In this document: positions 17,598 to 25,609 of the stretch, piece by piece
How the letters are laid out: each line of letters opens with the position of its first letter
How positions within the stretch are numbered: position 1 is the first letter of the stretch
Assembly: GCF_013868415.1 (NCBI RefSeq)
Contig: NZ_JACEMT010000033.1
Coordinates: 1 to 64,000 of the forward strand
Direction of reading: 5' to 3'
Length of the DNA stretch: 64,000 nt
DNA from: Marinobacterium marinum
GTDB taxonomy: Bacteria; Pseudomonadota; Gammaproteobacteria; Pseudomonadales; Balneatricaceae
Program-made: the position numbers and the translations under genes
The notes under the pieces: generated by a model
Told to the model about the DNA's origin: nothing
The model's input: only the letters and a program-made list of their open reading frames with translations
Databases searched by the model: none

Positions 17598-18131
17598 TCA
17601 ACACATTTTGCAGCCACGAAGACGACCGTCGAAGTGGCTGTATATTTTCAGACACGCTTCTTTTTCCGGCAGAACGCCCAGCCCCTGACTGTTGTAGCGT
17701 TCCACATACAGCAACGTCCGCAAGCCCGCATCTACCTGGTCAACGGCCACCTGATAGGACTTGAAACCGACACGATAGAGTCCTTCATATCGCGGATAGC
17801 ACAGTTTCCCTTGTTCAACGCGCACGGCATCCCCTGCCAGTACCGGCTGCAACAGGGCCGGGACCATCAGCGGATCCTCGTTATGCAAGGCAAGAAAAAA
17901 ATCGGCCTGTCCGGGTGTGTCGAACACCCCCAGCACCCACACACCTTCCTCCGACATCGCGTAGAGATAATAGAATGTCTCATCACCACGCTGTAGCGCC
18001 AGACGCTGATAGCGCCAGCCTTCATAGCGGCAGCATTCCAGCGTCAACAGCTGCTCATCAACGGCAAGCTCAAAGGATTCGTCCGGCAGACAAACACACC
18101 ACTGACTGGCCAACACTTCAAGGTTACGCAT
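17598..18131 (-). CDS. Conserved hypothetical protein downstream of epmC
   Basis: This 177-aa soluble protein has no family that I recognise. It is aromatic-rich and beta-like (YEGWRYQRLALQRGDETFYYLYAMSEEGVWVLGVFDTPGQADFFLALH) with several cysteines near both ends. The start at 18131 (MRNLEVLASQWCVCLPDE) overlaps the 3' end of epmC by 8 bp, so translation is coupled. A much longer in-frame ORF upstream is only the shadow of epmC. Its role is unknown; the link to EpmC is positional. Confidence 0.7.
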   Translation of the reverse strand: MRNLEVLASQWCVCLPDESFELAVDEQLLTLECCRYEGWRYQRLALQRGDETFYYLYAMSEEGVWVLGVFDTPGQADFFLALHNEDPLMVPALLQPVLAGDAVRVEQGKLCYPRYEGLYRVGFKSYQVAVDQVDAGLRTLLYVERYNSQGLGVLPEKEACLKIYSHFDGRLRGCKMC

Positions 18132-18675
18132 AAGACCCCCACTCGACTTCCAAAGAGAACTGCTCAGGATGCAGAATCTCGGTGCCATAGTATTCCCGCA
18201 AGGCATCCACCAGCATTTGGACTCTGGGCGGCAACCCCTCCGCCAACAGCCGATGTACGCGCGTGAGCACATTCCGCTTGAACGCTTCACTCGCCCCCAG
18301 CCCGGCCGAAAGGTTGTCAGCACTGAAGTGAAAACGTCGCCCGGCAGCCTGATTGAGAATCCATTCATAGGCCTGGGGACGCTCTTCAACCCGCTCGAAC
18401 TCGGCCTGCTCCGCCGCCGTGCGCCCATCCGGCTTGTACCAGTAACCAAAGTCCTCCAGGCGTCTCCGCTCCGGTCCGGCCACACACCAGTGTGAAATTT
18501 CATGCAGTGCACTGGCATAAAAGCCATGCGCAAAGATGATACGGTGATGGACATGTTCGGCATCTGCTGGCAGATAAATCGGCTCATCATCACCGGCAAC
18601 CAGCTCCGTGTTGTAGAGCGGGAGAAACAAGCGGTTAAACAGTTCAATCAGATCCTGATAATCCGGCGTACTCAT
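18124..18675 (-). CDS. epmC: Elongation factor P hydroxylase EpmC
   Basis: EpmC hydroxylates the modified lysine of EF-P. The protein (183 aa from MSTPDYQDL) shares the diagnostic blocks GDDEPIYLPADAE, RIIFAHGFYASALHEISHWC and DFGYWYKPDGR with E. coli YfcM/EpmC. The HEISH segment probably supplies iron ligands. It overlaps the upstream lipoprotein gene by 4 bp and the downstream gene by 8 bp, forming a tight three-gene operon. epmA, epmB and efp are not in this window. Confidence 0.93.
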   Translation of the reverse strand: MSTPDYQDLIELFNRLFLPLYNTELVAGDDEPIYLPADAEHVHHRIIFAHGFYASALHEISHWCVAGPERRRLEDFGYWYKPDGRTAAEQAEFERVEERPQAYEWILNQAAGRRFHFSADNLSAGLGASEAFKRNVLTRVHRLLAEGLPPRVQMLVDALREYYGTEILHPEQFSLEVEWGSYA

Positions 18676-19400
18676 TGCGCGTATTCCTGCCAGCGATCGC
18701 CATTCAACCACCAGCTCATGCCGCCCTGTTCATCGATACGGACCGCCACGTAGCCTTTGCTATCCTGATCTGCGCGGTGTACCAACACGCGATAGGATGA
18801 TGTATTAAGATAGTCCACATCCGCCAGGGGAAGCCAGCGTCCGGCCTTGGCCTGCCAGGTTTCACCTGTATGCCGATCATAGCGTAACAGCACCCAATCC
18901 CCCTGACGGGTATAGGTTGTTGTCACTGCGAACTGCCCGCCAGCGCCTGCCGCCATATCCATTTGGTTCAACATCTGCATCAGCTGCCCAATGGCCGCAT
19001 CAAGCTGCTCGGAGGCGGCACCAGCACTGACGACCCTCTCCCCTTCATCTTCACTTTCAGGGGCACTCGGCGCTGTCAGCAACTGCAGTCGATTGAGCAG
19101 CATCTGGTTCTGCTCCAGCAGAGTCTGGTTATCCGAACGCAGCTGAAGCACTTGCTCCTGCAGCAGGGTCAGTCGACCACTGATCTGGTCGAAGCCACTT
19201 TGAATGGCACTACCGGCAGACGACCGCTCATGGGAAGCAGCGCCCGCCCCACCCGCATCGCGCGGTTCGGTCGTTGAAGCATTTTCAGAATGGGGGGAAG
19301 GAGGTGATGCTGCAGCCTCGGCAGGTTGAGTGGGTGCAGCCGCATTACAGCCTGCCAGCAGCAACGCGAGCATGGCAACACAGGGTCGTATAACGTACAT
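18672..19400 (-). CDS. Putative lipoprotein with coiled coil
   Basis: This 242-aa protein has a lipobox LLAGC at residues 15-19, then an Ala/Pro/Ser-rich linker. A predicted coiled coil (about residues 65-110, LTLLQEQVLQLRSDNQTLLEQNQMLLNRLQLL) follows. A C-terminal domain contains three tryptophan-bearing strands (GDWVLLRYDRHTGETWQA, WWLNGDRWQEY). I recognise no family. It is the first gene of the operon with epmC. Confidence 0.7.
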   Translation of the reverse strand: MYVIRPCVAMLALLLAGCNAAAPTQPAEAAASPPSPHSENASTTEPRDAGGAGAASHERSSAGSAIQSGFDQISGRLTLLQEQVLQLRSDNQTLLEQNQMLLNRLQLLTAPSAPESEDEGERVVSAGAASEQLDAAIGQLMQMLNQMDMAAGAGGQFAVTTTYTRQGDWVLLRYDRHTGETWQAKAGRWLPLADVDYLNTSSYRVLVHRADQDSKGYVAVRIDEQGGMSWWLNGDRWQEYAQ

Positions 19401-19458
19401 GCACGGGCCTTTTATCGGTCGGAAAAGGCCCTATTCTATCGAAACCGGTGCCCGTCGC

Positions 19459-21240
19459 CTAACCGACAATCTCGCCCTGATAGTCTGTCAGGCCCGCATT
19501 ATTCGTCACACCCTTGAGAATTGGCGTATTGAGCCTGTCAACATGCACTTCCTTCTGGTCACGCAGATACTCGGCCACCACATCCCAAATCGCCGGCCCC
19601 GGCGAGCGGGTTCCAACCGTAGCCCAGCCCGTGACCTTGTAGGTCTTGTCGGCCTCGATCCGCTCGCCACTATCCAGCGTCATCTCACTGATCCGCTCGC
19701 CCATGCCCCGGCCTGGCTCACAAACGTAATCAAAGCCACCCACCCGCACCATGTCGCCGCCAGACTGCAGGTAGGGCTCGGGATTGAACAGGTTGTCGGC
19801 CACATCTTCCATAATCAGTTTCAGCTCCGACCCCTTCATTTCGCGGATATAGGTTTCCGGATAGGTCAGGCAGGTCTGATCCAGCACACGCTCCATCGTG
19901 ATCATCTGCCCCTCCAAAACCGTAGTGCCCCAACGAAAACCGGGCGACAGGGATATCTGCGCATCACCGACTTCCCGCAAGGCATCACAGATTACCTGAT
20001 CAAAGGTGCCGTTGAAGTTGCCACGGCGGAACATGAGATCTCCCGCCAGCGCCAACTCTTCATTCAGCCAGCTTAAGTGAGGGCTGCGAATGTCATCAAT
20101 CATGGCTTGCATGGCCGCATCGGCCGGGATCAGTTCCGAGAACACCGGCAGCAGACGATAACGATAGTCCCGAATTTTGCCATCACGAATATCCAGATCC
20201 AGCGTGCCCAAAAACTTTCCATTGGAGCCGGCGTTGAATACCAGCGTCTGGCCGCCGCCGTTTTTAACTACGGTCGGGGCCGGCATGCCGTCATGGGTAT
20301 GACCGCCCAAAATCAGATCAACCCCTGTCACCCGGCCCGCCATTGCCAAATCCACATCCATGCCGTTGTGTGACAGCACGATAACGGCATCCACCCGCTC
20401 TTCGGCACGCACCTGATCGACAATCTCCTGCAACCGGCTGTCATGAATATCAAAACTCCAGTCCGGGATAAAACGTGCCGGATTGGCAATCTTGGTGCGT
20501 GGAAAAGCCTGCCCGATAATTGCGACCCGCGCCCCACCCAGATCACGAATCGTATACGGCTTGAATACACGGCCAGAGAAATCGTCGTGCAAATAGTCAG
20601 TGTCAGTCGAGAACAGCGCATCTTCAGTGATAAATACGTTCTGCGCCAAAAACTCGCCCTGAAAGGCTTCAATGTTGTGCAGGATTTCAGCCTGGTTATA
20701 GGTAAACTCCCAGTGGCCGGTCATGATATCGACCCCCAGCGCATTACACGCCTTAACCATATCCATGCCACGTGTTTTGTAAGCCGTTCCCGACCCCTGC
20801 CAGGTATCCCCGCCATCGAGCAACAATGTTTTTTCACGTCCAAAGCTGTCACGCAAGCGGTCGGCCAACGTTTTCAGGTGCGCGAATCCACCGACCTTGC
20901 CGTATTGTTGAGCCGCATCGGTATAGTTCAAACACGTAAAGGCGTGCGCCTCCAGACTTCCGGGAGCAATACCGAAATGCTGCAGCAGCCTGTCACCCAC
21001 CAGATGAGGCGCACGACCCGATGCGCCGGCCAGTCCCAGATTGACATTCGGCTCACGGAAATACACCGGCAGCAGCTGCGCATGGCAATCGGTCATGTGC
21101 AACAGGCGCACATTGCCGAAATTTGGCACATCGTACGGATCGGAGGAGGAGGTATCGGCTGCCCGGCCCTGCAGAGGCAGCATTCCCGCCACCCCGGCCA
21201 TTCCCAATAGTCGAGCAAACTCACGGCGTGACATGGACAT
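19459..21240 (-). CDS. soxB: Thiosulfohydrolase SoxB
   Basis: SoxB releases sulfate from SoxY-bound S-sulfonate in the periplasm. The 593-aa protein starts with a Tat signal (SRREFARLLGMAGVAGM). The dimanganese 5'-nucleotidase-like domain has TDCHAQLLPVYFREP near residue 50, LLLDGGDTWQGSG, TGHWEFTYN and LILGGHTHDGMP. The start at 21240 gives a proper Tat peptide; upstream in-frame sequence adds a non-signal leader. It is the last gene of soxXYZAKB. Confidence 0.95.
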   Translation of the reverse strand: MSMSRREFARLLGMAGVAGMLPLQGRAADTSSSDPYDVPNFGNVRLLHMTDCHAQLLPVYFREPNVNLGLAGASGRAPHLVGDRLLQHFGIAPGSLEAHAFTCLNYTDAAQQYGKVGGFAHLKTLADRLRDSFGREKTLLLDGGDTWQGSGTAYKTRGMDMVKACNALGVDIMTGHWEFTYNQAEILHNIEAFQGEFLAQNVFITEDALFSTDTDYLHDDFSGRVFKPYTIRDLGGARVAIIGQAFPRTKIANPARFIPDWSFDIHDSRLQEIVDQVRAEERVDAVIVLSHNGMDVDLAMAGRVTGVDLILGGHTHDGMPAPTVVKNGGGQTLVFNAGSNGKFLGTLDLDIRDGKIRDYRYRLLPVFSELIPADAAMQAMIDDIRSPHLSWLNEELALAGDLMFRRGNFNGTFDQVICDALREVGDAQISLSPGFRWGTTVLEGQMITMERVLDQTCLTYPETYIREMKGSELKLIMEDVADNLFNPEPYLQSGGDMVRVGGFDYVCEPGRGMGERISEMTLDSGERIEADKTYKVTGWATVGTRSPGPAIWDVVAEYLRDQKEVHVDRLNTPILKGVTNNAGLTDYQGEIVG

Positions 21241-21308
21241 GATATTTACCTTGTATGATCTGCAGCCACTCCCGACCGCAGATGGAGGGAACTCAAATAA
21301 AACCGAGC

Positions 21309-21734
21309 CTATTCCGGCACGGCCTGCTGCCAACTGGCGTTGACGCTCTCATACTGTGCTATCGACATGCGTGCCTGATATTTGGCCCGCGCAGCCAAAT
21401 CCATCGCCCGCTGATACTCATTTTCGCTCAGCGCCGTACGCGCCTGCTTGAGAAAACGCGCCGGATCACGCCATTCATACCCCAGTGACTCGGATTCCTG
21501 ACGCATCGCTTCGGCACTGGTAATCAGAGCCTCTGCGTTCGCCCGCGTCGGCTCAGCCATGGCCTCGATCTCTTCCGGGTGGTCCGTAGTATACGGCTGA
21601 CCGGCATAGGTAAAGGCATGGCCCTTGCCATACAAAGCCCGCTGCTGGTTGAACACCTGCTCAAAGGTATCTTCCTGCGCAAATGCCACAGGCACCATCA
21701 GGCTCGCGGCCAAAGTCAGAGCGATCATCTTCAT
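21309..21734 (-). CDS. soxK: SoxXA-binding protein SoxK
   Basis: This 141-aa secreted protein has a signal peptide (MKMIALTLAASLMVPVAFAQ) and a largely helical mature part with repeated Ala/Glu/Arg stretches. It contains GHAFTYAGQPYTTDH and a C-terminal ARAKYQARMSIAQYE helix. Identification as SoxK (which enhances SoxXA) rests mainly on its place between soxA and soxB and its size; the sequence is variable in this family. Confidence 0.7.
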   Translation of the reverse strand: MKMIALTLAASLMVPVAFAQEDTFEQVFNQQRALYGKGHAFTYAGQPYTTDHPEEIEAMAEPTRANAEALITSAEAMRQESESLGYEWRDPARFLKQARTALSENEYQRAMDLAARAKYQARMSIAQYESVNASWQQAVPE

Positions 21735-21745
21735 TGCAGCCTCCG

Positions 21746-22612
21746 TTATTTACGCGCACCCGGTCCGTTGACGACCAGTCCGTTGCTCATGTACGTCTGA
21801 AAATATTCCAGCTTGCGGAACTCATCAGCCTGCGGCGGCAAGGGGACCGACCGGGTATCTCTGTAGCACCCTTCATAGCGCCGGTGCAACGTGCCAATCT
21901 CGCCCCATTTGGAACGTACAACCGGGAAGTGCGTCGGATGCCCCAGCGCTGGCCCTGGCAGGTCCGCACGCACGTGAATACGCGATCCCTTCAAATGACA
22001 GTTGGCGCAGGACAGGTTCAACTGCCCCCGCTTCGAGTAAAAGAATTCCTTGCCATCCAGATACGCCTGTAATGCTCGCGAATCATCAGCGGGAATCTCG
22101 ATTTCGAAGACCTTACCGCGTGAAGTGAATGCCATGTAGGCGGAAACCTTGGCCAGATCACCCTTTTTCCAGGGCAAGGGCTCTTCACCGTTTTTGACCC
22201 GGCATTCATTGATTTCCTGCTCCAGCGTTTTTACGCTGCCCTCTTCCCGGTTCCAGTACGGGTATTTCTGGCGGATACCAATGCCGCCATTCTCGAAGCA
22301 ATCCGCATACCCCTGGCCATTGGCAAAAGGTGTATTGAACAGTTCTTCGCCTTCCTCGAGGTCAAACTCGTAAGGCGGAAATTCCATCAAGGCATCCCAC
22401 TGCTTGCGCGAATCGGGATCAATGGCATAGATACCGTTGACATACTCTTCCAGCGGCACACCGGGAAAGCGTTGCTGATAAAACGCCTGCAGCGCCAGAC
22501 GGTCGGCATCAGGGTCAACCGTCTCCAGGGTGAAACCGCTTTCAGCCGCCACCGCCGCATGCGATAGCACTGCAAAACCCACGCTTAACAGAGAATGTTT
22601 TGTTTTTTGCAT
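21746..22612 (-). CDS. soxA: SoxA, cytochrome c of the SoxXA complex
   Basis: SoxA with SoxX oxidatively couples thiosulfate to SoxY. The 288-aa protein has a signal peptide, one haem site CANCH near residue 201, and the active-site cysteine in RRYEGCYRD near residue 248. The first CxxCH site found in dihaem SoxA is missing; only an isolated Cys pair (DCF..., NECR) remains, so this is the monohaem form. It is separated by 11 bp from soxK and 22 bp from soxZ. Confidence 0.95.
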   Translation of the reverse strand: MQKTKHSLLSVGFAVLSHAAVAAESGFTLETVDPDADRLALQAFYQQRFPGVPLEEYVNGIYAIDPDSRKQWDALMEFPPYEFDLEEGEELFNTPFANGQGYADCFENGGIGIRQKYPYWNREEGSVKTLEQEINECRVKNGEEPLPWKKGDLAKVSAYMAFTSRGKVFEIEIPADDSRALQAYLDGKEFFYSKRGQLNLSCANCHLKGSRIHVRADLPGPALGHPTHFPVVRSKWGEIGTLHRRYEGCYRDTRSVPLPPQADEFRKLEYFQTYMSNGLVVNGPGARK

Positions 22613-22634
22613 ACGCTTACCCCGGTTATTCTGC

Positions 22635-22943
22635 TTAGCGAATTTCGGCCGTTTCCGTGCCGGATGTGCCCGTATTTTCCTTCCAGCTCACTTCCAGGGT
22701 GTCACCGGAAGCACCACCGGCAAAGCTGAACGAGAAATACGGATTTTTCGATACGGCTGGCCCCAGGTTAGCGGCGAACACCACCTTACCGGCATGCCGA
22801 ACCTCAAGTTCTGCCAGGAACTGTGCCGGAATGATATTGCCGGACTTATCCTTCCTCTGGCCGGTTTCCATAATGTGCTTGGCCATCATTTTGACTTCGG
22901 TGGTAGCGCCACGGGCCTTGGCCTTTACTCGCATGATACTCAT
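22635..22943 (-). CDS. soxZ: SoxZ, carrier partner
   Basis: This 102-aa protein forms the SoxYZ carrier. It begins SIMRVKAKARGATTEVKMMAKHIMETGQRKD and has the immunoglobulin-like beta pattern (AKVVFAANLGPAVSKNPYFSFSFAGG) of SoxZ. There is no signal peptide, as expected because it is exported bound to SoxY. It lies between soxY and soxA. Confidence 0.94.
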   Translation of the reverse strand: MSIMRVKAKARGATTEVKMMAKHIMETGQRKDKSGNIIPAQFLAELEVRHAGKVVFAANLGPAVSKNPYFSFSFAGGASGDTLEVSWKENTGTSGTETAEIR

Positions 22944-22971
22944 GAATGCTTCTCCTCGATTTCAGTCGCTG

Positions 22972-23433
22972 TCAGCCGCCGCAGCCACCGATGGTGACTT
23001 TCACTTCTTTGGTCGCGCTATAGAGCTTGCCGTCGGCCTTGACCACTGCTGTCACATTGGTCGTTTTGCCCATGCGCACACGCGTGGATACATCTGCCGC
23101 TGTACCTTCCGGAATCACGAACTGGGCCGCCAGCGGTGCGGGATTGCTTTCGATGAAAATACTGATCGACTCAACATGGGCCATATCCGTGCTGACAGAA
23201 ACCGGCACCACGGCTCCATTTTCAGCGATATCCGGTGCATCCAGAATAACCTGAGCACTGATTTCCGGTGTTTCGCCACCATACAGAGCGTTCAATGCCG
23301 CGCCCTGTTCATTGGACTCAAAGGCTTCCCTGGCCCAGGCCGCCATGGCCAAACGCGGCAGCAACGCTCCCAGTCCCAGCAACGCTCCACCCGTGGCAAC
23401 AGCCTTGATCAGAACCCGACGACTCATACTCAT
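22972..23433 (-). CDS. soxY: SoxY, sulfur carrier protein
   Basis: SoxY holds sulfur intermediates on a cysteine in the C-terminal GGCGG motif; this protein ends VTIGGCGG, so the swinging-arm cysteine is intact. The N-terminus has a twin-arginine signal (SRRVLIKAVATGGALLGLGALLP). The length of 153 aa is typical. It is preceded by soxX and followed by soxZ. Confidence 0.95.
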   Translation of the reverse strand: MSMSRRVLIKAVATGGALLGLGALLPRLAMAAWAREAFESNEQGAALNALYGGETPEISAQVILDAPDIAENGAVVPVSVSTDMAHVESISIFIESNPAPLAAQFVIPEGTAADVSTRVRMGKTTNVTAVVKADGKLYSATKEVKVTIGGCGG

Positions 23434-23464
23434 ACACTCATCCTCTTGTTGTACCCATCAGGGC

Positions 23465-23824
23465 TCAGTACTGGTAGATGTATTCCACCACGGCATCGAT
23501 TTCATCTTCCGACAAGATCCAGTGTTTGCCGACCGGGGGCATGATACTGAGCGGATTGGCCACTGTAGCATCCCATACCTGCGCTCTGAGCAGGCGTTTG
23601 TCCGGGAAACGTTGTTTCATGGCTATCATCATGGGCCCCTGGTTGCCCGGCAAATTGGCAACAGGATCATCAATATTGTGACAAGAGATGCAGTTACCTC
23701 GCGTCTTGTCATGATAGATGGCGCGCCCCTCATCAATCAGCTCCTGTGGTGGCGTTGCCACGGCCGAACTGCTCAATGCAAGGGCTGCAGTCGCGACACT
23801 CAAAACAGTGGTCAGTTTGCGCAT
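23465..23824 (-). CDS. soxX: SoxX, monohaem cytochrome c
   Basis: This 119-aa secreted cytochrome has a signal peptide (residues 1-23), a CISCH haem site near residue 45 and a distal Met (LSIMPPVGKHWILS) as the likely axial ligand. It accepts electrons from SoxA and passes them to the respiratory chain. It is the first gene of the operon; an AT-rich palindrome lies 32-60 bp upstream of its start. Confidence 0.95.
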   Translation of the reverse strand: MRKLTTVLSVATAALALSSSAVATPPQELIDEGRAIYHDKTRGNCISCHNIDDPVANLPGNQGPMMIAMKQRFPDKRLLRAQVWDATVANPLSIMPPVGKHWILSEDEIDAVVEYIYQY

Positions 23825-23855
23825 GTAACGCCTCCAAAGGGCCTTGTGAGACTCT

Positions 23856-23884
23856 ATAGATATAACTATATGATATATATCTAT
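23856..23884. promoter_or_regulatory. AT-rich palindrome upstream of soxX
   Basis: ATAGATATA (23856-23864) recurs as its exact reverse complement at 23876-23884 around an 11-bp spacer. It is embedded in an AT-rich stretch upstream of soxX. It could be an operator for a dimeric regulator of the sox operon. No sigma-54 element was found in this 180-bp gap. Confidence 0.45.
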
Positions 23885-24004
23885 TCTTCTAAATTACTAT
23901 TAGCTATATAAGAGGCCGCTATTCTACTGATTTTTGCCCGTCATGAAAGACCATCTTGCAATAATTTCATCTTCTCGCCAGTCTGACCCGGCTACCCCGG
24001 CCTT

Positions 24005-25357
24005 TCAGGCCTTCAGACGGCGGTATAAGGTACGTTCACTGAGCCCCAATGCTTTCGCCAAAGCCGGGCGATCTCCCTCGAACCGCTCCGAAATCGATGC
24101 CAGATAGCGCGATTCCAACTGGTGCAGCGGCATCAAAGGCAAGATATCAACGGGATCATCCACAACATCACTTTCGCCACTCTTTTCTGGAGCGGGCTCC
24201 TGCAGCTCGGGCGGCAAGTGGTCCAACCGGATCACGCCGTCATCCGCCAACAGAATGCCTCGCTCCAGCAGGTTTCTCAGCTCGCGAATATTGCCTGGGA
24301 AGCTGTACCTGCACAGCCGTGCCAAAACCCCTTCCGACACTCGCACGGCATGTCCGCCCGACAAGCGCTGTAACAACGCCAATATCAACAGCGGCAAGTC
24401 CTCCCGGCGCTCACGCAGAGGAGGTAAAGGAACCGGGAACGCCGATATTCGGTAGTACAGATCCTGTCGAAAATGCCCCTCACGCACCATTTCTCTCAGA
24501 TTCCTGTGAGTGGCACATACCAGACGAAAGTCGGCATGCTGAGGCTCAACGCTACCTACCGGCCGAAAAACGCCGGTTTCGATCAGGCGCAGCAGCTTGA
24601 CCTGCAGGCTTAACGGAATCTCGCCAATCTCATCCAGAAACAGGGTGCCGCCGCGTGCGGATTCCACCAACCCCTTCTTGCGACTGACAGCCCCTGTAAA
24701 TGCACCACGCTCATGGCCAAACAACTCGCTTTCAAACAACCCTTCGCTCAAACCGGAACATTCAACCGTTACAAAAGGCGCTCGCGAACGCGGGCTGCTG
24801 TCATGCAGCGCACGTGCAACCAGTTCCTTGCCGGTTCCCGATTCCCCCAGCAGCAATACGGTAATTTCGCTGGGTGCAGCCCGATGCACCAGCGACAGCA
24901 TGTGCGAAAAAGCAGGCCCCTGCCCCACTAAACCCTCATATTCCGTGACCTGAGCACGCGCCTCCCTGACTTGATGCATGATCTCCAAAAAACCGATCAG
25001 TATCTTTTGCTCACTTTCCAGAGGAATCATCTCGACATCGACATGCTCTTTTCCATTCGGGGTGTTGTGCAGATGGAGTACCCGCTGACGCTGACCTGTT
25101 TTCCGACATGCCTTCAGTGGACAGGCTTCCCCCTCCTGGTCGCAAGGCGTGCGATAGCCGTGTGAAACGTCATAACACTTGCGTCCCACAACGACTCCCG
25201 TCGGCTGATAGTACTGACGATACGCCTCATTGCTGGCCAGAATGTCATATCCGATCGACAGGATGGCGGCGGGCTCCGGAATAGCTTCCAGAATCACGGC
25301 CGGATCAATGACTTGATGTTCCATTTTGCCTATTGGTTTGCCTCGTATTTCCTTCAT
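24005..25357 (-). CDS. PAS-containing sigma-54 activator next to cydABX
   Basis: This 450-aa enhancer-binding protein has an N-terminal PAS domain (about residues 18-130). It carries an unusual cysteine set: C61, C72, C79 and C84 in [20 protein letters not shown] and the following residues. An AAA+ domain with GESGTGKE, intact GAFTGA and [11 protein letters not shown] follows, then a C-terminal Fis-type HTH ([20 protein letters not shown]). The cysteines suggest redox, metal or Fe-S sensing (inference). It is divergent from cydABX, which has a sigma-54 promoter, so it is the probable activator; it also lies directly upstream of sox on the same strand. Confidence 0.88.
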   Translation of the reverse strand: MKEIRGKPIGKMEHQVIDPAVILEAIPEPAAILSIGYDILASNEAYRQYYQPTGVVVGRKCYDVSHGYRTPCDQEGEACPLKACRKTGQRQRVLHLHNTPNGKEHVDVEMIPLESEQKILIGFLEIMHQVREARAQVTEYEGLVGQGPAFSHMLSLVHRAAPSEITVLLLGESGTGKELVARALHDSSPRSRAPFVTVECSGLSEGLFESELFGHERGAFTGAVSRKKGLVESARGGTLFLDEIGEIPLSLQVKLLRLIETGVFRPVGSVEPQHADFRLVCATHRNLREMVREGHFRQDLYYRISAFPVPLPPLRERREDLPLLILALLQRLSGGHAVRVSEGVLARLCRYSFPGNIRELRNLLERGILLADDGVIRLDHLPPELQEPAPEKSGESDVVDDPVDILPLMPLHQLESRYLASISERFEGDRPALAKALGLSERTLYRRLKA

Positions 25358-25376
25358 GACGACATCTCACATAGCC

Positions 25377-25424
25377 TGACAATAATGACAGAACAAAGTG
25401 TCAAAAATGACAGTCTGCGACACT
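25377..25424. promoter_or_regulatory. Candidate enhancer sites for the cyd activator
   Basis: TGACA occurs at 25377 and 25386, and TGTCA-AAAA-TGACA forms a palindrome at 25399-25412. AGTGTC (25397) and GACACT (25419-25424) form a wider dyad around it. The cluster lies about 130-165 bp upstream of the sigma-54 promoter, the usual enhancer distance, and just upstream of the regulator's own start. Confidence 0.55.
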
Positions 25425-25539
25425 ATGCCACTGGCCGCAATTCTAAATTGAGCGTATAACCATGCATTCAATATGCGCTATCCTGCATATTGCTTGTCTT
25501 ATGCCAAAAGATATTCATTTAAAATCAAAATGGAATATG

Positions 25540-25555
25540 TGGCACGAATACTGCT
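25540..25555 (+). promoter_or_regulatory. Sigma-54 promoter of cydABX
   Basis: TGGCACGAATACTGCT matches the consensus TGGCACG-N4-TTGCW at all but one position, with the GG and GC doublets correctly spaced. It lies 55 bp upstream of the cydA start codon. The divergent gene encodes a sigma-54 activator. Confidence 0.85.
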
Positions 25556-25609
25556 TAACCCTAGTGGATGTAACACGCAGTCGCGTTCAACCCGTACAGG
25601 AGACTGGTA

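Noticed and set aside
17598-18647. A 349-aa minus-strand frame that covers most of epmC in another frame
   Set aside because: Only the last 177 residues look like a protein; the first half is the antiframe of epmC with an unnatural composition. The gene was started at 18131.
23825-24004. A sigma-54 promoter for the sox operon, to match the adjacent activator
   Set aside because: No TGGC-N8-TGC element with correct spacing was found on the minus strand in this gap.
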